Assembly (NCBI RefSeq): GCF_048820895.1
Contig: NZ_JBMERQ010000008.1
Coordinates: 1 to 64,000, forward strand
Source of the DNA: Cribrihabitans_A neustonicus
GTDB taxonomy: Bacteria; Pseudomonadota; Alphaproteobacteria; Rhodobacterales; Rhodobacteraceae
Length of the DNA: 64,000 nt
Reading direction: 5' to 3'
Shown here: positions 48,739 to 57,130 of the stretch, one piece after another
How positions within the stretch are numbered: the stretch's first letter is position 1
Layout of the letters: each line of letters begins with the position of its first letter
Notes under the pieces: generated by a model
What the model was told of the DNA's origin: nothing
The model's input: only the letters and a program-made list of their open reading frames with translations
The model's database searches: none
Position numbers and translations under genes: made by a program

Positions 48739-49503
48739 ATGAGCGCATTTTCAGACAATGAGTTGAGCCGCAACGGTTTCCTCGGCGGCCGGGTGCAGCT
48801 GTGGCAGCCGCTGAAGGGTTACCGTGCGGGCGCCGATCCGGTGCTCCTGGCGGCGGCAGTGCCGGCGCGGGCGGGGCAGTCGGTGCTGGAGCTTGGCTGC
48901 GGCGCGGGGCAGGCGCTTCTGTGCCTTGCGGCGCGGGTGCCGGGCCTGGATCTGGCGGGGGTGGAGCTGCAGCCCGCCTATGCGGCGCTGGCGCGGCGCA
49001 ATGCGGCGGAGAACGGCGCGGAGCTCACCGTCTGGGAGGCGGATCTGGCAGCTTTGCCCGCCGATCTGAAGCAGCGCCGCTTCGACCACGTGATCGCCAA
49101 CCCGCCCTACTACCGCGCGGGCGCCCACAGCCCGGCGCAGGATGCGGGCCGCCGCACCGCGCTGGGCGAGGCGACGCCGCTGTCGGACTGGATCGCCGCC
49201 GCGGCGCGGCGGCTCTTGCCGAAAGGGTATTTGCACATGATCCAGCGTGCCGACCGGCTGCCGGAAATGCTGAGCGCCTGCGAGGGGCGGCTGGGCTCGC
49301 TTGAGGTGCTGCCGCTGGCACCGCGCGCAGGCAAGGCCGCGGAGCTGGTGATCCTGCGGGCGCGCAAGGAGGGCCGGGCGGCGTTCTGCCTGCATGCGCC
49401 GCTCATCCTGCACGAAGGCACACGGCACGAAGGAGACGGGGAGAGCTACCGCCCTGAGCTGCGCGCCGTGCTGCGCGATGGTGCGGCGCTCAACTGGCCT
49501 TAA
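48739..49503 (+). CDS. TrmN6-like class I methyltransferase
   Basis: A 254-residue S-adenosylmethionine-dependent methyltransferase. VLELGCGAGQALLCLA (49-64) is the cofactor loop, GVELQP (74-79) the acidic ribose-binding strand, and NPPY (121-124) the N6-adenine or glutamine methylation motif. YRAGADPVLLAAAVPA (28-43) is characteristic of the TrmN6 group, which makes m6A37 in tRNA1Val. The substrate is inferred from this similarity. It follows the DUF2007 gene, a pairing common in this family. Confidence 0.85.
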   Translation: MSAFSDNELSRNGFLGGRVQLWQPLKGYRAGADPVLLAAAVPARAGQSVLELGCGAGQALLCLAARVPGLDLAGVELQPAYAALARRNAAENGAELTVWEADLAALPADLKQRRFDHVIANPPYYRAGAHSPAQDAGRRTALGEATPLSDWIAAAARRLLPKGYLHMIQRADRLPEMLSACEGRLGSLEVLPLAPRAGKAAELVILRARKEGRAAFCLHAPLILHEGTRHEGDGESYRPELRAVLRDGAALNWP

Positions 49504-49794
49504 GCCGGGCCGATCCCACGGTGCAAGGGCGTGAAGGCTGGAGCAGCGGGGCGCTGAAACTGCGAGCCCTGCTGAAGCCGCCGATATGGTGGCCTGCGCG
49601 GTCCGCTTCAACCATTGCGGCACTGCGGCGCGGGCCGCTCTGCCACTCTCTGCCCCTTGGCGCAACATTATGAGCGATGAACAGCCTATATGACAATTTC
49701 ATGACAAAAATGCTGCGGCTGCGGCGTGACAGGCGGCAGTTCTTGTGCTCCACTCGATGTGTTCAACAATCTAGCTCAATGAAGGAGGAGTGCC

Positions 49795-49968
49795 ATGAGC
49801 CTCAGCTCGCACCTGACCGAACTTAAGAAGAAGCACGAGCACCTGAGCATGGAAGTGGAACACGCCCAACGGTCGCCGAGTACCGACGGGTTGCAGATCG
49901 CAAAGATGAAAAAGCAGAAGCTCAAGCTGAAGGAAGAGATTGAGCGCCTGGCTGCCGAGACAGCCTGA
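49795..49968 (+). CDS. YdcH family (DUF465) small coiled-coil protein
   Basis: A 57-residue protein: MSLSSHLTELKKKHEHLSME, then a short linker with SPSTDGLQIAKMKKQKLKLK and EEIERLAAETA. The two-helix hairpin with SPSTD at the turn and KKQKLKLKEEI is typical of YdcH/DUF465 proteins. GGAGGAG lies about five bases before the ATG. It is monocistronic, with 291 bases upstream that may hold its promoter, and has a terminator. Confidence 0.88.
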   Translation: MSLSSHLTELKKKHEHLSMEVEHAQRSPSTDGLQIAKMKKQKLKLKEEIERLAAETA

Positions 49969-50002
49969 GGTTCCCGCCGGGCCAAGGCCCGGGTTTGAAG
50001 CG

Positions 50003-50036
50003 GAGGGCCAGCCGAACGGGGCGGCCCTCTTTTTTG
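50003..50036 (+). terminator. Rho-independent terminator of the YdcH gene
   Basis: GAGGGCC (50003-50009) pairs with GGCCCTC (50023-50029); a run of T follows immediately (50030-50035). Confidence 0.85.
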
Positions 50037-50075
50037 TGCGCCGGGAACTATGTGCCGCGCAGCTGCGCCCGTGGC

Positions 50076-50939
50076 TCAGGCTGCGGCGCTTGACCTGGCC
50101 GCAATCAGTGCGCCGAAAGTGATCAGCGCTGCCGCCAGCGCCAGGCTCCAGGAAGCGGCGGCGATTCCTGCCATGACCAGGATCAGCGTCGACAGCAGGG
50201 GGGCGGCATAGGAGCTGGTGCCGAGCATCTGGATATCGCCCTGTTTCACCCCGATGTCCCAGACATAGAAGGCAAGCCCCACCGGTCCTAGCCCAAGCAG
50301 CAGCGTCGCGCCCCACCCCAGGGCGCCGGCGGGCCAGACCGTCTCCTCCAATGCGAAATGCAGCCCCCAGGAGGCCGCGGCGGTGGCGAGGCAAAAGACC
50401 GCGACCGAGCTGGTCGGCGCATGGCCGACGCGGCGCGACAAGACCGAGTAGCTGGACCAGGTGAGCGCGCAGAGGAGCGCGAGCCCGTAGCCCGGCAGGT
50501 ATTGCGCCTGAAAGCCTTCGCCGCCGCCCGAGATGATGGTGGCCGCACCGCCGAAGCCCAAAACCGCTCCGATCAGATGCCCTGGCTTCAGCCGCTCCCC
50601 CGGCAGCAGGCCGGAGAACAGAACGATCAGCAGCGGCCAGAGATAGGCAATCAGCCCGGCTTCTGCCGCGGGTGCGAGGCGCAGGGCCGAGAAATAGAGC
50701 GCGTGGTAGCCGAACAGGCCCAGCGTGCCGAAAGCGTAGACCTTGAGCGGCACGGTGCGCAGCTGGCCCAGCTTGCCCGCGGCGGCGGTCCAGATCAGCC
50801 CCAGCGTGCCGCCGATGGTGAAGCACAGCGCGTTCAGCAGCAAGGGCGGCGCGGGTTCCGATCCGACGGTGAGCAAGGCGAGCAGCGACCACAGGAGAAC
50901 AGCAATAAAGCCGATGGCGGTCGCGCGGGTCTTGGTCAT
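50076..50939 (-). CDS. EamA/DMT-family transporter
   Basis: A 287-residue transporter with ten predicted helices in two EamA repeats. The first begins IGFIAVLLWSLLALLTVGSE (about 9-28), the second GYGLALLCALTWSSYSVLSR (about 151-170). FFSALRLAPAAEAGLIAYLWP-like segments resemble aromatic amino acid exporters of the YddG group, but the substrate is unproven. It overlaps the LysR gene's stop by four bases, so the two are co-transcribed and the regulator may control its own transporter. Confidence 0.85.
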   Translation of the reverse strand: MTKTRATAIGFIAVLLWSLLALLTVGSEPAPPLLLNALCFTIGGTLGLIWTAAAGKLGQLRTVPLKVYAFGTLGLFGYHALYFSALRLAPAAEAGLIAYLWPLLIVLFSGLLPGERLKPGHLIGAVLGFGGAATIISGGGEGFQAQYLPGYGLALLCALTWSSYSVLSRRVGHAPTSSVAVFCLATAAASWGLHFALEETVWPAGALGWGATLLLGLGPVGLAFYVWDIGVKQGDIQMLGTSSYAAPLLSTLILVMAGIAAASWSLALAAALITFGALIAARSSAAA

Positions 50940-51883
50940 GGCGGGGGAATGTCCTCAACTGGGATGATCTCAAATGCCTCCGAGACGTAGGCGGTTTTTG
51001 CAATCTCGGCAACAAACCAATCGCGGAAGGCGGCGATCTGGGGGCGGGTCTCGGTGCCCGGGGCGCAGAGGAAGCGGAAGTGTGCCTTGGTCTGGATCGC
51101 GGTCTTGAAAGGGGCGACGAGCCGGCCCGCGTGCAGGTCGGTGACCGCCATGCCGCGCCGCCCCAGCGCCACGCCGGCACCAGCAAGGGCGGCGTCGATG
51201 GCGTGGTCGGCCTGGGAAAAATGCGCGCCGTGGGTGGGCGTGAAGCTGATCCCCTGGCTGCGGAACCAGGCGGGCCAGTCGCAGGGCGGGTCGAGGAAGG
51301 CAACCGATTCATCGAAGATCAGCGGCGCCTCCATCAGGCTTTCTGGCGTGGTGTAGCGCTCGGCCAGCTCGGGCGTCATCACCGGGGTCATCCACTCCGG
51401 CGGCACTTCGACCGAGTAGAATCCGCCCTCCTCGCCATAGCCGAAGCGGATCGCCACATCGATATCGTCGCGCTGGAAGTCGAGCACCCTGAGCGTGGCG
51501 GAGAACCTGAGGTCGATCTCCGGATGCGCGCGGGCGAACTCGTAAAGCCGCGGTGCCAGCCACTTGGCGGTGAGCCCGGGGCCTGCGGTCACCGTTAGCG
51601 TGGTGTTGTCCTGCAGGCGGCGGGTGGCGCGCCAGGCAGCGGTGAGCGCGGCAAAACCCTCGGCGGTGCCGGGCTGCAGGGTACGGCCGACCTCGGTCAG
51701 CTCCACCGCCCGGTTCAGGCGCCGGAACAGCGGCTCGCCCAGGTGCTCCTCCAGCGATTTGATCTGGAAGGAAAGCGCGGCAGGCGTCACGTTCAGCTCC
51801 GCCGCCGCCTTGGCAAAGGACATGTGGCGGGCGGCGGCCTCGAAGGCACGCAGGGCGGTGAGAGGGGGCAGGCGGTCACGCAT
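50936..51883 (-). CDS. LysR-family regulator (GcvA-like)
   Basis: A 315-residue regulator. The N-terminal helix-turn-helix is LTALRAFEAAARHMSFAKAA through LNVTPAALSFQIKSLEEHLG (about 8-48). The C-terminal effector domain begins near 88 (TLTVTAGPGLTAKWLAPRL). The PPLTALRAFEAAARHxSF opening is typical of the GcvA/AmpR-type subgroup. It leads the EamA transporter gene in an operon on the minus strand and probably regulates it. ATG 51883 is the natural start. Confidence 0.88.
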   Translation of the reverse strand: MRDRLPPLTALRAFEAAARHMSFAKAAAELNVTPAALSFQIKSLEEHLGEPLFRRLNRAVELTEVGRTLQPGTAEGFAALTAAWRATRRLQDNTTLTVTAGPGLTAKWLAPRLYEFARAHPEIDLRFSATLRVLDFQRDDIDVAIRFGYGEEGGFYSVEVPPEWMTPVMTPELAERYTTPESLMEAPLIFDESVAFLDPPCDWPAWFRSQGISFTPTHGAHFSQADHAIDAALAGAGVALGRRGMAVTDLHAGRLVAPFKTAIQTKAHFRFLCAPGTETRPQIAAFRDWFVAEIAKTAYVSEAFEIIPVEDIPPP

Positions 51884-51994
51884 GGTCACATAAGTACAGC
51901 TTAACTGAGGCGGTGAAAACTCTCGTTTGTATGCTTCCGGAGCGGGCCGCATATTGGGCACAGTCAAGAGTTCCTGATCCAAGAGGAGGCCGAG

Positions 51995-52147
51995 ATGCTG
52001 GAGTATACTGCCAATGCCGCCGTCAAAGCCGGCTTTGCCCGGGCGCATGAGGCGCGCGGCGCCGTGCTGAAACAGGCTTGGCGCTGGCTGGTGGCGCGGC
52101 GCATCCCGCTGGGTGGCCACCGCACCGCAGTTTCCCGCTGGGCCTGA
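51995..52147 (+). CDS. Small basic protein of unknown function
   Basis: A 50-residue ORF, MLEYTANAAVKAGFARAHEA then RGAVLKQAWRWLVARRIPLG. It is preceded by a strong AGAGGAGG five bases before the ATG and followed by a terminator, and it diverges from the LysR gene. Helical and Arg-rich with three Trp. It resembles the short DUF1127-like helical proteins in size and charge, but the match is too weak to name. The good ribosome site is the main argument that it is real. Confidence 0.55.
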   Translation: MLEYTANAAVKAGFARAHEARGAVLKQAWRWLVARRIPLGGHRTAVSRWA

Positions 52148-52174
52148 GCGCGCCAGGTCCTTACGGGATTGGAA

Positions 52175-52202
52175 AAGGGCCGGCCCCGCAGGGCCGGCCC
52201 TT
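52175..52202. terminator. Bidirectional terminator between the small ORF and phaB
   Basis: A perfect 12-bp stem AAGGGCCGGCCC/GGGCCGGCCCTT with loop CGCA. The minus strand has a TTTT tail (complement of 52173-52176). The plus strand has only TT then GCCG. It can serve both convergent genes. Confidence 0.75.
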
Positions 52203-52240
52203 GCCGTATTGGGATACGCGGCAGAATGCGCCGCCGCTAA

Positions 52241-52963
52241 TCACACGAAGAACTGCGCGCCGTTGGCGGAGATCGTCGAGCCGTTGATGAAGCCCGCGTC
52301 GTCAGACGCCAGGAAGGCCACGCAGCGGGCGATTTCCTCGGGTTCGCCCAGGCGGCCGGCCGGGATCTGGCCGATGATCGATTCGCGCACCTTTTCCGGC
52401 ACCGCCATCACCATCTCAGTCGCGATATAGCCGGGGCAGACTGCGTTGGCGGTGATGCCCGCGCGCGCGCCTTCCTGCGCCAGCGACTTCACGATGCCGA
52501 GATCACCCGCCTTGGTCGCGGCATAGTTCACCTGGGCGAATTGCCCCTTCTGGCCGTTGATCGAGGAGATCACGATGACGCGGCCGAACTTGCGCTCGCG
52601 CATGCCGGGCCAGACCGGGTGCACGGTGTTGAAGACGCCGGTCAGATTGGTGTCGATCACCTCGTGCCACTGTTCCGGGGTCATCTTGTGGAAGGGGGCG
52701 TCGCGGGTGATGCCTGCGTTGGCGACCACGATGTCGATCGGACCCAGCTCCTCTTCGACCTTGGCAATGCCGGCCTTGCTCTCTTCATAGCTGGCGGCGT
52801 TCCACTTGTAAGTCTTGATGCCAGTTTCCTCGGTGAACTTGGCGGCCGCGTCGTCATTACCGGCATAGGTCGCGGCGACCTGGCAGCCCTGCTCCTTCAG
52901 CGCCTTGGAAATTGCTGCGCCGATGCCGCGGGAGCCGCCGGTGACGAGTGCGATACGTGCCAT
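52241..52963 (-). CDS. phaB: Acetoacetyl-CoA reductase
   Basis: PhaB reduces acetoacetyl-CoA with NADPH to (R)-3-hydroxybutyryl-CoA for polyhydroxybutyrate. The 240-residue SDR has TGGSRGIGAAI (8-18), NAGITRD (about 85-91), SSINGQKGQFAQVNYAATKAG (catalytic Ser, Tyr and Lys) and PGYIATEMV. GGAGGAA precedes the ATG at 52963. It lies downstream of phaA on the same strand, but a terminator separates them, so it has its own promoter. Confidence 0.94.
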   Translation of the reverse strand: MARIALVTGGSRGIGAAISKALKEQGCQVAATYAGNDDAAAKFTEETGIKTYKWNAASYEESKAGIAKVEEELGPIDIVVANAGITRDAPFHKMTPEQWHEVIDTNLTGVFNTVHPVWPGMRERKFGRVIVISSINGQKGQFAQVNYAATKAGDLGIVKSLAQEGARAGITANAVCPGYIATEMVMAVPEKVRESIIGQIPAGRLGEPEEIARCVAFLASDDAGFINGSTISANGAQFFV

Positions 52964-53099
52964 TCGAGTTTCCTCCAGATTTCAATACTCGGTAATCTTG
53001 CTATCGTTTCGGATGTATTTGAGCAACAATATTTCGTGCAGGTTTTTGCTGCGCTGCCGCATAAAATTGTCGCACCACGCCCATACCGCTGGCGTGTAA

Positions 53100-53128
53100 C
53101 AAAAAAAGGACGCCCAATGGGCGTCCTT
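53100..53128 (-). terminator. Rho-independent terminator of phaA
   Basis: AAGGACGCCC/GGGCGTCCTT (53106-53128) with loop AAT. On the minus strand it is followed by seven T. It lies 23 bases past the phaA stop and separates phaA from phaB. Confidence 0.9.
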
Positions 53129-53151
53129 CGATATCAGCGCTGCGCTATCCC

Positions 53152-54327
53152 TCAGGGACGCTCCACGCACATGGCGACACCCATGCCGCCGCCGATGCAC
53201 AGTGTGGCGAGCCCCTTCTTGGCGCCGCGCCGCTTCATCTCGAACAGAAGCGTGTTCAGCACCCGGCAGCCGGAAGCGCCGATCGGGTGGCCGATGGCGA
53301 TGGCGCCGCCGTTCACGTTCACGATCGACGGATCCCAGCCCATGTCCTTGTTCACGGCGCATGCCTGGGCGGCGAAGGCCTCGTTGGCTTCAACCAGGTC
53401 CAGGTCATTCACCGACCAGCCTGCCTTTTCCAGCGCCTTGCGCGAGGCATAGACCGGGCCGACGCCCATGATCGACGGATCGAGGCCGGCAGTCGCGTAG
53501 GAGACAATCCGGGCGAGCGGCTCGATGCCGCGCTTCTCCGCTTCATCGGCGCTCATCAGCAGCGTCGCGGCGGCGCCGTCGTTAAGGCCGGAGGCGTTGG
53601 CCGCGGTGACCGAACCGTCCTTGGTGAAGGCCGGGCGCAGTTTCTGCATCGCCTCGATAGTGGCGCCGTGGCGGATGTACTCGTCCTGATCCACCACGGT
53701 CTCGCCCTTGCGGTGCTTGACGGTGAAGGGGGTGATCTCGTCGGCGAATTTGCCCGCCTTCTGAGCCGCTTCGGCCTTGTTCTGCGAGGCGACGGCGAAT
53801 TCGTCCTGCATGTCGCGGGAGATCTGCCACTGCTCGGCCACGTTCTCGGCGGTCTGGCCCATGTGGTAGCCGTTGAAGGCGTCCCAGAGGCCGTCGCGGA
53901 TCATCGTGTCGATGTATTTCATGTCGCCCATCTTGTGGCCCGCGCGCAGATGCGCGGCATGGGGGGAGAGGGTCATGTTCTCCTGCCCGCCGGCAGCGAC
54001 GATGGAGGCATCGCCAAGCTGGATGTGCTGGGCGCCGAGCGCCACGGCGCGAAGGCCCGAGCCGCACACCTGGTTGATGCCCCAGGCAGCGCTTTCCTTG
54101 GGCAGGCCGGCGTTGATATGAGCCTGGCGGGCCGGGTTCTGGCCCTGGGCCGCGGTCAGCACCTGGCCGAGAATGGTTTCCGACACTTCGGATTTGTCGA
54201 CGCCAGCACGCGCCACCACCGCTTCCAGCACTGCAGCGCCAAGGTCATGCGCCGGCGTGTTGGCGAAGGCGCCGCCAAAGGAGCCGACGGCGGTGCGCGC
54301 GGCGGATGCGATTACAACATTGGTCAT
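53152..54327 (-). CDS. phaA: Acetyl-CoA C-acetyltransferase (beta-ketothiolase)
   Basis: PhaA condenses two acetyl-CoA to acetoacetyl-CoA, the first step to polyhydroxybutyrate. The 391-residue thiolase has the acyl-accepting cysteine in NQVCGSGLRAVA (Cys88), GHPIGASGCRVLN with the catalytic His, and CIGGGMGVAM with the second Cys. The ATG at 54327 gives the family N-terminus MTNVVIASAARTAVGSFGG. Upstream in-frame extension is unconserved. A palindrome upstream may bind the PhaR repressor. Confidence 0.95.
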   Translation of the reverse strand: MTNVVIASAARTAVGSFGGAFANTPAHDLGAAVLEAVVARAGVDKSEVSETILGQVLTAAQGQNPARQAHINAGLPKESAAWGINQVCGSGLRAVALGAQHIQLGDASIVAAGGQENMTLSPHAAHLRAGHKMGDMKYIDTMIRDGLWDAFNGYHMGQTAENVAEQWQISRDMQDEFAVASQNKAEAAQKAGKFADEITPFTVKHRKGETVVDQDEYIRHGATIEAMQKLRPAFTKDGSVTAANASGLNDGAAATLLMSADEAEKRGIEPLARIVSYATAGLDPSIMGVGPVYASRKALEKAGWSVNDLDLVEANEAFAAQACAVNKDMGWDPSIVNVNGGAIAIGHPIGASGCRVLNTLLFEMKRRGAKKGLATLCIGGGMGVAMCVERP

Positions 54328-54439
54328 TGATCTGGGTCCTCTGCCATCATTTGTCTGCCGGAAAAGCGGCGTCGCGCCGTGCAGGGCATCGGGCGCAGCG
54401 GCCGGGTTTCCTCCCATGTCCGGATGCAGGCATAACGCT

Positions 54440-54457
54440 TTGCTGCACCTGCAGCAA
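54440..54457. promoter_or_regulatory. Palindrome upstream of phaA, candidate PhaR site
   Basis: TTGCTGCACCTGCAGCAA is an 8+8 perfect inverted repeat with a CC centre, 113-130 bases before the phaA ATG. It contains CTGC-N4-GCAG, close to the CTGC-N3-GCAG type reported for PhaR of Rhodobacter. A related TGC-rich stretch (TTGCTGCGCTGCCGCA, near 53050-53065) lies upstream of phaB. Confidence 0.45.
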
Positions 54458-54581
54458 TGGACAGGGTGTCTCATGCCCCGTGGCGGTGTCAACCGCAGGA
54501 AGCGCAGCCAGTGCGGGGAAATCCGCCAAGCGGCGCTTCGGGCGGACCGCCGAAACACCGGCCCTTCGCGTGGAGCCTCGG

Positions 54582-54606
54582 TTCGGAGTATCTGGGAAAG
54601 ATGGAA
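54582..54606 (+). repeat. Family 2 repeat box, copy 3 (no hairpin before it)
   Basis: TTCGGAGTATCTGGGAAAGA followed by TGGAA. It differs from 18749-18773 at a few positions. The GGGCTGGC/GCCAGCCC hairpin follows on its right, not its left. Confidence 0.45.
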
Positions 54607-54650
54607 GGCGGGGGCTGGCAGAAGCCAGCCCGGCGGAGCGTCCCGCGGGC

Positions 54651-55487
54651 CTAGCTGCCGCTGCGCCGCTTCATCGCCTCGACCCAGGGCGGCGTCACCG
54701 AGGGTGCGCCGTAGAGGAATCCCTGCAGGCAGTCGACGCCAATGGAGACCAGGAACTCGGCCTCGTCCGGCCGTTCCACCGATTCGGCGACGGTGAGCAT
54801 GTCGAACTGCTTGGCGATGCTGACCAGCGCCCGCACCACCGCCTGGTTGTCGTGGTTGGCGTGCACGCCGCGGATGAACTGGCCGTCGATCTTCACCGCG
54901 TCGAAGAACAGCTGGCGGAAGTGGCCGATCGCCGTGGTTCCGGCGCCGAAGTTATCCAGCGCGAAGGCGATGCCGTGCTGCTGCATCCGGCCCATGAAGT
55001 CAGTCACCAGCTCGGGCGCGGCCATGGCGGAAGATTCGCTGATTTCCAGCACCAGCCTCTCCCCCAGGGTGGAATCGCGCTTGAGAATCCGCTCCAGCAC
55101 CCGGGTCCAGGGCTGATAGCCGATTGAGCGTGCCGACATGTTGACCGACAGGCGGATGTCCGGGAAGCGTTCCAGCGCCTGCAGCCCGTGCTTCAGCGCC
55201 AGGCAGTCAAGCTCGCGGCCAAGCTCTTTGTCTTCCACCAGATGGAAGAAATCCCGTGCGGGGATCACCCGGCCGGTGGCGTCCAGCACCCGGATGTAGC
55301 CCTCGTAAAAGGCGGTGCCATGCGGCGGCATCGCCTGCATCACTGGCTGGTAGGCCAGCACCGTTTGGCCGTGCCGCACCGCCTCCTCCACCATGTCGAG
55401 CGTCGACCGGTCGCGGGTGGTCACCGCCGCGCTAAGCGGGTTGTCGGCCCCCTCGGGCAGATCTGCGGCTTGGAGGTGCTTGCTCAT
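54651..55487 (-). CDS. EAL-domain protein, probably catalytically inactive
   Basis: A 278-residue stand-alone EAL domain without sensor or membrane parts. Most c-di-GMP phosphodiesterase residues are kept: Glu62 in YEGYIR, Asn116, Glu148, Asp178, Lys199, Glu235 and Gln255. The loop-6 motif DDFGTGYSS, however, reads DNFGAGTTA (178-186), with Asn179 replacing the second metal-binding Asp. Such proteins usually bind c-di-GMP or a partner without hydrolysing it. The start at 55487 is chosen because the upstream extension is unconserved. It stands alone, with a possible hairpin after its stop. Confidence 0.8.
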   Translation of the reverse strand: MSKHLQAADLPEGADNPLSAAVTTRDRSTLDMVEEAVRHGQTVLAYQPVMQAMPPHGTAFYEGYIRVLDATGRVIPARDFFHLVEDKELGRELDCLALKHGLQALERFPDIRLSVNMSARSIGYQPWTRVLERILKRDSTLGERLVLEISESSAMAAPELVTDFMGRMQQHGIAFALDNFGAGTTAIGHFRQLFFDAVKIDGQFIRGVHANHDNQAVVRALVSIAKQFDMLTVAESVERPDEAEFLVSIGVDCLQGFLYGAPSVTPPWVEAMKRRSGS

Positions 55488-55628
55488 CTCTGTATTTTTC
55501 CCTGTTTCGGCCCGGGCAGGGCCCAGTATGCGGCTGCCTGCACCCTGGCGCAAAAGGGTTGCTGGGGAATTAAAGGCGGCATTTTCGTCAAATCCCGGGC
55601 AGTTTCCCCGCCGGGCCGGTGCCATTTC

Positions 55629-56564
55629 TCAGCGGCGGGCAAAACCCGGCGTGCCCGCTTCTTCGGGGTGGCGCGCAAGGTGCTTCGCCTTGATCGCGGC
55701 GGAGGTGTCGCGGCTGCCGTCGTGGCTGTAGCCGGGCGGCGCCAGCGCGTAGGCCAGCCGCTGCCGCCAGGTGAGCCCGGGCTGGCGCATGTCGGCAAGC
55801 ATCCCCGCCCATTCGTGGAAGGCCACCCGCAGCGGGTTGAAGGTGGCGATGTTGCGGACCAGGCCGTAGTCCGGCTTGTCGTGGTCCTGTTCCGGCACGA
55901 AGGTGCCGAAGATCCGGTCCCAGATGATGAAGACGCCCGCGTAGTTGCAGTCGAGGTAGCGCGGGTTGCGGCCATGGTGGGCGCGGTGGTGGCTGGGGGT
56001 GTTCAGCACCGCCTCGACCCAGCGCGGCAGGCGGGTGATTGCCTCGGTATGGATCCAGAACTGGTAGACCAGGTTCACGCCCCCGACGAACAGCACCAGC
56101 GCCGGGTGAAAGCCCAGCAGCACCATCGGCGCCTTCACCACCATCATGAAGGTGAAGGTGCCGGTCCAGGTCTGCCGGAGCGCGGTGGTCAGGTTGTAGT
56201 GCTGGCTGGAGTGGTGGTTGACATGGGACGCCCAGATCCAGCGCACCCGGTGGCCCAGCCTGTGCACCCAGTAGTAGCGCAGGTCGTCCAGCACAAAGCA
56301 GACCGCGAGCGCCCAAACCGAGGTGCCGAGATCGAGCGGCGTGAGGCGCCAGAGAAACATCAGGAATCCCCAGGCCAGGAAGCCCAGGAGAAGCCCCTCT
56401 GCCACGCTGCCTGCCCCCATGATGAGCGAGGTGGCGGCGTCCCGCGTCTCGTAGCGGCCGCCGCGTTTCCTGAGGCTGATCCAGAGGATCTCGGCCAGAA
56501 TGGCGGCGATGAAGAAGGGCACTGCGAGCTGGGTGGCATCGGGATAGGCGAGGGCGTCCGTCAT
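55629..56564 (-). CDS. Sterol desaturase / fatty acid hydroxylase superfamily protein
   Basis: A 311-residue membrane protein with four to five helices and the histidine clusters of the di-iron hydroxylase superfamily: HRLGH (101-105), HVNHH (114-118) and HRAHH (193-197), plus a further His. Bacterial members hydroxylate or desaturate fatty acids, sterols, carotenoids or ornithine lipids; the substrate cannot be told. Its start overlaps the stop of the upstream small gene by four bases. Confidence 0.88.
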   Translation of the reverse strand: MTDALAYPDATQLAVPFFIAAILAEILWISLRKRGGRYETRDAATSLIMGAGSVAEGLLLGFLAWGFLMFLWRLTPLDLGTSVWALAVCFVLDDLRYYWVHRLGHRVRWIWASHVNHHSSQHYNLTTALRQTWTGTFTFMMVVKAPMVLLGFHPALVLFVGGVNLVYQFWIHTEAITRLPRWVEAVLNTPSHHRAHHGRNPRYLDCNYAGVFIIWDRIFGTFVPEQDHDKPDYGLVRNIATFNPLRVAFHEWAGMLADMRQPGLTWRQRLAYALAPPGYSHDGSRDTSAAIKAKHLARHPEEAGTPGFARR

Positions 56565-57043
56565 GCGCGGGCTCCGGAACTGGGGGCAGGGGTAGAGGGT
56601 GGGCAGAAAGAAGAACGGCAGTCCGGGGAGAGGCTGGCGGCAGGCAGGCGGGCGAGCCAGGCGGCGCGTTCCTGTTCCGTGAGCGTGATGGTGAGGCCGG
56701 GGGCGGCAAAATCCGCGAATGCCGCCCGGAGCCCGGCGGGGGCCGGGGAAATGCGTGCGCCCTCAAGACTGCGCGCGGCTGTGTCGGCGCCGAAGGACCA
56801 GACCAGGCCGGGAAAGCCAGGTGCGGCAGAGCCGGAGCTGGGGCAGGGCAGCAGCAGCGCCGCGTCCTGTGCGGCGTTCACCAGAATCTCGCCGGGAGCG
56901 GCCTCAGGGTCATGCCGGAGCCAGGCTTGGCGGGCACTCGCGGCATCCAGAACGGCCCGCTGCGACCGGCCGGTCAGATGCAGCAGGGCGGCAATTGCAG
57001 TAATCCCGCCAGCCACCAGGGCCAGCAACAAGGGTAGCGGCAT
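56561..57043 (-). CDS. Small anchored protein of unknown function
   Basis: A 160-residue protein with an N-terminal hydrophobic segment (about 3-24, LPLLLALVAGGITAIAALLH) and an Ala/Pro-rich, otherwise soluble part. It contains EILVNAAQDAALLLP, LVWSFGADTAARSLEG and LTITLTEQERAAWLARLP. The ending is Cys/Ser/Pro-rich. It is translationally coupled (ATGA) to the hydroxylase-family gene downstream, so it may assist that enzyme. No family recognised. Confidence 0.7.
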   Translation of the reverse strand: MPLPLLLALVAGGITAIAALLHLTGRSQRAVLDAASARQAWLRHDPEAAPGEILVNAAQDAALLLPCPSSGSAAPGFPGLVWSFGADTAARSLEGARISPAPAGLRAAFADFAAPGLTITLTEQERAAWLARLPAASLSPDCRSSFCPPSTPAPSSGARA

Positions 57044-57130
57044 GATTTCCTCCCGCCGCCAGAGTGGCGCCGGGCCCGGCCGCCTGTCAAAGGTGGCGTG
57101 GGGTCAGGCCGGGTTCAGTTGGGCCAAGGT

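Larger units (their letters stand above)
54328..54650. other. Gene-free stretch between phaA and the EAL-like gene
   Basis: No supported gene. Contents are the phaA upstream region with the 54440-54457 palindrome, a family-2 repeat box without hairpin (54582-54606), and the GGGCTGGC/GCCAGCCC hairpin (54612-54631) that may end the EAL-like gene or be REP-like. Confidence 0.5.
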
